DNA of 19,654 bases from GCA-2699445 sp032127075 (GTDB taxonomy: Bacteria; Actinomycetota; Actinomycetes; S36-B12; GCA-2699445), in NCBI GenBank assembly GCA_032127075.1, contig JAQAZZ010000148.1, positions 1-19,654 of the forward strand, written 5' to 3'. The notes below the pieces were generated by a model. It ran no database searches, was not told where the DNA came from, and saw only the letters and a program-made list of their open reading frames with translations. Shown piece after piece: positions 14,006-19,654 of this stretch (positions are counted from its first letter, which is position 1; each line of letters starts with the position of its first letter). The translations under genes and the position numbers were made by a program.

Positions 14006-14920
14006 TCAGTCCAGCGACTCCAGCCAGCGGACGATCAGATCGTTGAAGCGGTCGGCATCTTCTTCCTGGGGGAAATGGCCGACGCCCGCCATGTCATGGC
14101 GCTCGTAGCGTCCGGCGACGAAGTCGTCGGAGCCGTCGTAGGTGCTCGGCAACAGCGCACCGTCGTTGCGGCCCACGATCTGCAGCACCGGCTGGTGGAC
14201 CGGCTCTTCCATGCGCTCGGCGAAGCGGCGGCCGTCGGGCCGGGGTATCGAGCGGATCGCCCAACGGTGGTACTCCAGGGCGCAGTGGGCGGTGGCGCCG
14301 AAGCGGATGGCGGAGCGGTACATCGCCGCATCATCCGGGCCCGGCCAACCGGGTGAGCCCGACCATTCGTGGAGCAGCCGCTCCACCTCTGCGGCATCGT
14401 CGCGGACCAGGCGCCGCTCCGGGGCGAAGGGGAGCTGGAACCCGAGCGCGTAGCGGGACAGCTTGCGCTGCCGGGGGTCGGAGACCACGCCGCGGCGCAG
14501 CATGTTCGGATGCGGCATGGACACCGGTGCGATCGCCCGAATGGCTGGGCGCCGCAGCACAGCGGCGCTCCATGCGATCAGTCCGCCCCAGCCGTGCCCC
14601 ACCACCACAGCCTCCGATTGCCCGAGCGACCGGATGATTCCGGCGGCGTCGGCAGACAGGGTGAAGGGGTCATAGCCGTGGGGGGTGTGATCCGATCCGC
14701 CATAGCCGCGCAGATCCACTGCAACCGCGTTGTAGCCGGCCTCAGCGAGCCTCGGCAGCAGCAGCCGCCAAGTCCACCAGTACTGCGGGAATCCGTGCAG
14801 CAGGACCACCAGCGGCCCCGAGCCGATGCTGGCCGCATGGAAGCGGACGCCGTTCGCGGCGATATCCCGGTGCGTCCAGGGGCCGGGTGCCCAGACCGCC
14901 TCCTGGGGCGTGGGCTGCAC
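14006..14920 (-). CDS. Alpha/beta hydrolase (EphE-like) lacking the nucleophile residue
   Basis: A 304-residue alpha/beta-hydrolase-fold protein of the epoxide hydrolase/haloalkane dehalogenase branch: oxyanion motif LLHGFPQYWWTW (40-51), DLRGYGGSD (69-77), and a candidate acid and histidine in VGRNDGALLP and GVGHFPQEE. The nucleophile elbow reads G108-H-G110-W-G-G: where Asp (epoxide hydrolases) or Ser (esterases) should stand there is glycine, codon GGC at 14593-14591. Classical covalent catalysis should not be possible, so the epoxide hydrolase label is doubtful. It starts at GTG 14920, six bases after the stop of the holin-like gene, so the two form an operon. The neighbourhood matches M. 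tuberculosis Rv3669-Rv3670 (ephE). Confidence 0.87.
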   Translation of the reverse strand: MQPTPQEAVWAPGPWTHRDIAANGVRFHAASIGSGPLVVLLHGFPQYWWTWRLLLPRLAEAGYNAVAVDLRGYGGSDHTPHGYDPFTLSADAAGIIRSLGQSEAVVVGHGWGGLIAWSAAVLRRPAIRAIAPVSMPHPNMLRRGVVSDPRQRKLSRYALGFQLPFAPERRLVRDDAAEVERLLHEWSGSPGWPGPDDAAMYRSAIRFGATAHCALEYHRWAIRSIPRPDGRRFAERMEEPVHQPVLQIVGRNDGALLPSTYDGSDDFVAGRYERHDMAGVGHFPQEEDADRFNDLIVRWLESLD

Positions 14921-14926
14921 TCCCGC

Positions 14927-15376
14927 TCACTTCTGTTGGCGGGTGCTGACTGAGGAATCGGACCGGACCGCCGGGAGGGTCTCCTGCGGCTTCCCGGATA
15001 GTGCCTTCTGTGTCCGCTCCCACTCCAGTTTCGTCAACTCCATGGCTCCCTTGGCGCTCTTGGCCTTGCTGCTGCCGACCGCCGCAAGGATTCCGGCCAC
15101 AAGGATCAGCACCAGGGTCACGATGCCGAATCCTGCCCATTCGGGAAGGCCCAGGGCAACGAGGACGTACGCGATCGTGATGAGAAGGAAGATGCCGCCC
15201 ATGCCGCCGACGGCTGCGGCTCCCGCGAACATCCCGCCCGCGGCGCCCGCGTCCTTCCCGGTGCTGCGTATCTCCAATTTGGCGAGCTCCGACTGGGACT
15301 GGGCCAGCTTCTTCGCATCCGATGTGACCGAACCGATGAGTTCGCGGATGCCCTTGTCGTTTGATCCGTTGGCCAC
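14927..15376 (-). CDS. Holin-superfamily (DUF1469/Phage_holin_3_6-like) membrane protein
   Basis: A 149-residue protein with a charged N-terminus that probably forms an amphipathic helix (SVTSDAKKLAQSQSELAKLEI), two membrane segments (about 45-75 and 80-103, separated by GLPEWAG), and a charged C-terminal region (ELTKLEWERTQKAL). This layout is that of the actinobacterial 'phage holin family' proteins (DUF1469), which are chromosomal and not evidence of prophage. Rv3669 holds the same position in M. tuberculosis. Start GTG 15376 has GAGGAG seven bases upstream. It is co-directional with nhaA (82 bp upstream) and the hydrolase downstream. The cellular role is unknown. Confidence 0.82.
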   Translation of the reverse strand: MANGSNDKGIRELIGSVTSDAKKLAQSQSELAKLEIRSTGKDAGAAGGMFAGAAAVGGMGGIFLLITIAYVLVALGLPEWAGFGIVTLVLILVAGILAAVGSSKAKSAKGAMELTKLEWERTQKALSGKPQETLPAVRSDSSVSTRQQK

Positions 15377-15458
15377 GATTCACTCCTCGTTGCTGTGCCG
15401 CCAGGTGACAGACCTTGACACCCTAGTCGGTGGCTGGGTCGATGAGCGCGGCGGCGGC

Positions 15459-16778
15459 TCACTCCCGCTGCCCATCCTTGTGCTGGTAGATGTCCGGGAC
15501 GCCGTCGTGGTCCTCGTCGGCATCCTCCAACGCGGCCACCTCCGCGTAGTACCGGTTGCGGGAGAGCAGCACGACCGTCGCCAGGACCGCGGAGAGCACG
15601 GAGGCCAGGAGCACGGCGATCTTGGCGGCACTCACCAGGCCCTCGTCCTCGTAGAAGGCCAGCTCCGAGATCAGCAGGGAAACGGTGAATCCGATTCCGG
15701 CCAGGAGCCCGACAGCGAAGACGTCGCGCCATTTGATCGCTTCGCTGAGCCTGGCCCGGGTGAATCTGGCCATCAGCGCGGCGACACCCACCACCCCGAT
15801 CGGTTTGCCGACCACCAGGCCGAGCATCACGCCGACGGCCACGGGGCTGCTCAGGGTGGCTCCCAGGTCTTGGCCGCGCAGGTCGACGCCTGCCGCGAAG
15901 AAGGCGAAGATCGGCACCGCAACCCCGGCGCTGATGGGCCGGATCATGTGTTCGGCAGCGTGGCCAGGAGTGTCGTTCTCAGTCTCACCCGGATCGGGCT
16001 TCACCCTGGTGAGCAGTCCCGCGATGACGCCCGCAACTGTCGCATGCACCCCGCTGGCGTGCATGAAACCCCAGGCAGTCACGGCGAGCGCCAGGTAGAC
16101 CGGCCAGCTGCGGAACCGGTAGCGCTGCAGGATCCCGTACGCCAGCAGCAGGCCGATCGACACGGCGAAGGCGGCCAGGTCGAATCCCTTCGAATAGAAC
16201 ACGGCTATGACCAGGATCGCGCCGAGATCGTCGACGACGGCCAGGGACAGCAGGAACGCACGCAGCGCGACCGGGAGTTTGCGGCCGACGACCGCGAGCA
16301 CCGCCAGCGCGAACGCGATGTCGGTGGCCATGGGGATACCCCAGCCGCTCGGCTGCCCATCCACGCCGACAACGTTCACAACGACGTAGATCCCCGCTGG
16401 GATGATCATGCCGCCGAGGGCGGCGGCTATGGGGACAGCGGCCTTGGCCGGGTTGGCCAGACTGCCCATCTGGAACTCGTAGCGCAGTTCCACGCCAGCT
16501 ATGAAGAAGAAGATCGCCAGCAGTCCGTCGGCTGCCCAGACAGCCAGGCTGAGGTTCAGATGCAATGCCTCAGGACCCACAGTGGTCGTGGCGATGTCCT
16601 GGTAGACGTCACCCAGGGGGCTGTTGGCCATGATCAGCGCCGCAGCAGCGGCTATCAACATGAGGATCCCGCCGACGGTTTCGTCGCGCAGCGCCTCTAG
16701 CGTCCACTCCCGCTCCGATAGCGACAGTCGCCCGAAGAGGCCCCCGGAGTCGTTGTCCCGCCCGCTGTCGTCTGCCAA
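15459..16778 (-). CDS. nhaA: Na+/H+ antiporter NhaA
   Basis: Secondary antiporter that exports Na+ (or Li+) against protons for pH and salt homeostasis. The 439-residue sequence has about twelve hydrophobic segments and the NhaA core: FFFIAGVELRYE (90-101), the T152-D153 pair in MATDIAFALAV, and the ion-binding aspartates D183-D184 in LAVVDDLGAIL. The start is TTG 16778, four bases after GGAGGA, with no better in-frame start. The last 30 residues are hydrophilic and contain DADEDHDGVPDIY, resembling a calcium-binding DxDxDG loop, which is unusual for this family. It is transcribed toward the holin-like gene and diverges from the thioesterase gene. Confidence 0.95.
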   Translation of the reverse strand: MADDSGRDNDSGGLFGRLSLSEREWTLEALRDETVGGILMLIAAAAALIMANSPLGDVYQDIATTTVGPEALHLNLSLAVWAADGLLAIFFFIAGVELRYEFQMGSLANPAKAAVPIAAALGGMIIPAGIYVVVNVVGVDGQPSGWGIPMATDIAFALAVLAVVGRKLPVALRAFLLSLAVVDDLGAILVIAVFYSKGFDLAAFAVSIGLLLAYGILQRYRFRSWPVYLALAVTAWGFMHASGVHATVAGVIAGLLTRVKPDPGETENDTPGHAAEHMIRPISAGVAVPIFAFFAAGVDLRGQDLGATLSSPVAVGVMLGLVVGKPIGVVGVAALMARFTRARLSEAIKWRDVFAVGLLAGIGFTVSLLISELAFYEDEGLVSAAKIAVLLASVLSAVLATVVLLSRNRYYAEVAALEDADEDHDGVPDIYQHKDGQRE

Positions 16779-16807
16779 TGGATCCTCCGACCATCAGATG
16801 ATCCCCC

Positions 16808-16813
16808 ACCCTA
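16808..16813 (-). promoter_or_regulatory. Possible -10 box for nhaA
   Basis: Minus-strand TAGGGT lies 29 bases before the TTG start and fits TANNNT. It would give a leader of about 22 bases that contains the GGAGGA ribosome binding site. Confidence 0.35.
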
Positions 16814-16926
16814 GCCATGTGCCGCCGCCGTCACGATCCGACTGCGACGTCTGCGGGCCGCAGCGGGCTGCAGCGGGCGGCATCCGGCGCCATCCCAGAC
16901 TCGCCCGTGGCGTTGCCGGACGCGCC

Positions 16927-16932
16927 TACGAT
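16927..16932 (+). promoter_or_regulatory. -10 box of a leaderless thioesterase mRNA
   Basis: TACGAT, seven bases (GGTGTTC), then ATG 16940. There is no Shine-Dalgarno sequence. It supports 16940 over the ATG at 16931, which overlaps the -10 box itself. Confidence 0.5.
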
Positions 16933-16939
16933 GGTGTTC

Positions 16940-17395
16940 ATGGCGACTCCGGCACTGCCCACACCCGATGAAGCGACCGCCTTCGTGCGCAAGGCGATCC
17001 CCCTGGCCGATCACATCGGACTGCGGGTTTCAGAACTGGCCCGTGATCGGGTGGTGTTGACCTTCCCCTTCGAGGGAAACACCAATCATGTCGGGATCAT
17101 CTACGCGGGGGTGCTGTTCAGCGCCGCCGAGATCCCGCCGGGGATTCTGGCCCTCGTTCAGTTCGACCCTTCTCGTTTCTATCCCGTGATCAAGGAGATG
17201 ACGGTGAAGTACCGGCGCCCCGGGCGCAGTGCCATCAGTGTCGTCGCCGAACTGCCCGATGACCGGGCTGAGCGGATTCGGGCGGAGGCTGAGGCGAGCG
17301 GGAAATCGGAGTTCGTCATGGATCTCGAAGTCCGCGACGAAACGGGCGAGGTTGTGATGACCAGCCACGGCATCTACCAGTTGCGCACATTCTGA
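16940..17395 (+). CDS. Hot-dog-fold thioesterase (PaaI/YiiD/DUF4442-like)
   Basis: A 151-residue single-domain hot-dog protein. The helix region NHVGIIYAGVLFSAAEIPPG matches the active-site helix of PaaI/YiiD-type acyl-CoA thioesterases (usual form NHxGxxxGGxLxxLxE), and the strand KEMTVKYRRPGRSAISVVAEL is the usual YxxPxxG continuation. Hydrolysis of an acyl-CoA is likely; the acyl group is not predictable. ATG 16940 is chosen because of the leaderless -10; the frame runs upstream to 16817 without family similarity. It converges on acs (81 bp between stops) and may draw on the same acyl-CoA pool, which is inference only. Confidence 0.82.
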   Translation: MATPALPTPDEATAFVRKAIPLADHIGLRVSELARDRVVLTFPFEGNTNHVGIIYAGVLFSAAEIPPGILALVQFDPSRFYPVIKEMTVKYRRPGRSAISVVAELPDDRAERIRAEAEASGKSEFVMDLEVRDETGEVVMTSHGIYQLRTF

Positions 17396-17400
17396 CGATC

Positions 17401-17453
17401 GCCGCCGGACCGTTGCCCCGGTACGGCACCCGGGTCAGACCCAGCCCGGCGGC
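17401..17453. terminator. Possible bidirectional terminator between thioesterase and acs
   Basis: GCCGCCGG (17401-17408) pairs with CCGGCGGC (17446-17453), and a small GGGT-CAG-ACCC hairpin (17432-17442) lies inside. There is no T-run. The location between two convergent stops is the main argument. Confidence 0.3.
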
Positions 17454-17476
17454 TGAGCCCTACCCGGCGTCTCCAG

Positions 17477-19426
<1,950 letters not shown>

Positions 19427-19458
19427 GTCGCGCTCCCTTCGGCGGCGGGTTGCACGTC

Positions 19459-19464
19459 AGGCTA
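19459..19464 (-). promoter_or_regulatory. Possible -10 box for acs
   Basis: Minus-strand TAGCCT lies 32 bases before the GTG start and fits TANNNT. The leader would be about 26 bases and would contain the AGGGAG ribosome binding site. Confidence 0.4.
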
Positions 19465-19501
19465 GCGCCGCCCCCGGCGCGACCGGGGCAACGGCCCGCT
19501 T

Positions 19502-19513
19502 GGTGACGCAAAG
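19502..19513. promoter_or_regulatory. Weak Crp-like half-site upstream of acs
   Basis: GGTGACGCAAAG shares GTGACGCAAAG with the candidate site before crp (11917-11927). Only the left half resembles TGTGA; the right half is poor. It would be centred near -57 relative to the presumed acs start of transcription, a position compatible with activation. An 11-base match can arise by chance in a window of this size. Confidence 0.25.
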
Positions 19514-19534
19514 GCCGCAGGACTGCGCCAACTC

Positions 19535-19654
19535 TCAGAACCATTCCCGGCGCTCTACCAGGTAGATCTGGTCGAACTCCGGATCGGTCTTGGTGAGGTA
19601 GATGATGCCTTCGATCAGTCCGATCACACCGCCGACCCCGCAAGTAAACAGCGT
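19535..19654 (-). CDS. TM2-domain-containing membrane protein (partial, C-terminal 39 residues)
   Basis: An open frame on the minus strand enters from the window edge and ends at TGA 19537-19535. The visible 39 residues comprise a hydrophobic segment (TLFTCGVGGVIGLIEGIIYL) followed by TKTDPEFDQIYLVERREWF. This is the typical end of actinobacterial TM2-domain proteins: a second membrane helix, then LTKTDxEF and a final W-F. The N-terminal part lies outside the window, so the length, start and any extra domain are unknown. It is co-directional with acs, 108 bp upstream of its start. Confidence 0.72.
   Translation of the reverse strand, partial: TLFTCGVGGVIGLIEGIIYLTKTDPEFDQIYLVERREWF

Noticed and set aside
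14927..15376. Prophage remnant suggested by the holin-like protein.
   Set aside because: This DUF1469-type protein is a standard chromosomal gene in actinobacteria next to the EphE-like gene; no other phage gene is present.
14826..16700. 624-codon plus-strand frame antisense to the holin-like gene and nhaA.
   Set aside because: Low-complexity His/Asp/Gly/Arg-rich translation typical of an antisense shadow; nhaA and the holin-like protein on the other strand are well supported.
16861..16890. Short direct repeat TGCAGCGGGC-like upstream of the thioesterase gene.
   Set aside because: About ten GC-rich bases repeated twice; too short to separate from composition bias.

Overview
The window reads as chromosomal DNA of a high-GC actinobacterium that is not Mycobacterium. 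A WhiB regulator, a paired ArsA-like ATPase locus, a Crp of the GlxR/Rv3676 kind, an actinobacterial class A PBP, frequent GTG starts and very strong GC bias at third codon positions all point that way. The gene order follows two conserved actinobacterial neighbourhoods: recR-ask and the ponA / whiB4(wblA) / ArsA pair / RidA / MBL / crp / nth / TlpA / NUDIX / hydrolase / holin-like / acs block known from M. tuberculosis and Streptomyces (comparison from memory, no search run). No phage, insertion sequence, CRISPR array or rRNA is visible.

Layout. 1-2.2 kb: recR, lysC (aspartokinase with an internal start for a beta subunit), a repeat-bearing spacer, and tRNA-Pro(CGG) on the minus strand followed by a long hairpin terminator. 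2.2-6.6 kb: a membrane-anchored metallophosphoesterase (-), a YqeY/GatB-like protein (+), a class A PBP (-) and a WhiB4-like Fe-S regulator (+) across a regulatory spacer that holds a near-perfect Crp-type operator. 6.6-8.8 kb: two coupled ArsA/Get3-like ATPases (-). 8.9-11.2 kb: a tightly coupled four-gene operon (+): 51-aa DUF4177-like protein, RidA-like protein, NUDIX hydrolase with a split box, metallo-beta-lactamase-fold hydrolase. 11.2-14.0 kb: crp (-), diverging from nth - TlpA-like lipoprotein - CoA-pyrophosphatase-type NUDIX (+). 14.0-16.8 kb, minus strand: nhaA, then a holin-superfamily membrane protein and an alpha/beta hydrolase whose nucleophile position is glycine. 16.9-19.65 kb: hot-dog thioesterase (+), acetyl-CoA synthetase (-), and the C-terminal end of a TM2-domain protein (-).

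How the genes connect. Housekeeping roles dominate: recombinational repair (recR), base excision repair (nth), aspartate-family amino acids (lysC), cell wall (PBP), pH/Na+ balance (nhaA), acetate activation (acs) and clean-up of reactive or excess metabolites (RidA, NUDIX enzymes, MBL, thioesterase). Crp is the likely regulatory hub: candidate Crp sites lie before crp itself and in the ponA/whiB spacer, with a weaker one before acs. Several genes have no Shine-Dalgarno sequence but a TANNNT -10 box 6-7 bases before the start codon, which indicates leaderless mRNAs; this also fixes the start of nth and supports those of several others.

No clearly new multi-gene system is evident. The observations most worth a second look are the missing nucleophile in the alpha/beta hydrolase, the ATPase pair with only one signature lysine, the tandem repeat spanning the whiB/ArsA convergent stops, the partial copy of the tRNA-Pro 3' end, the Ca-loop-like tail on NhaA and the candidate Crp circuit.
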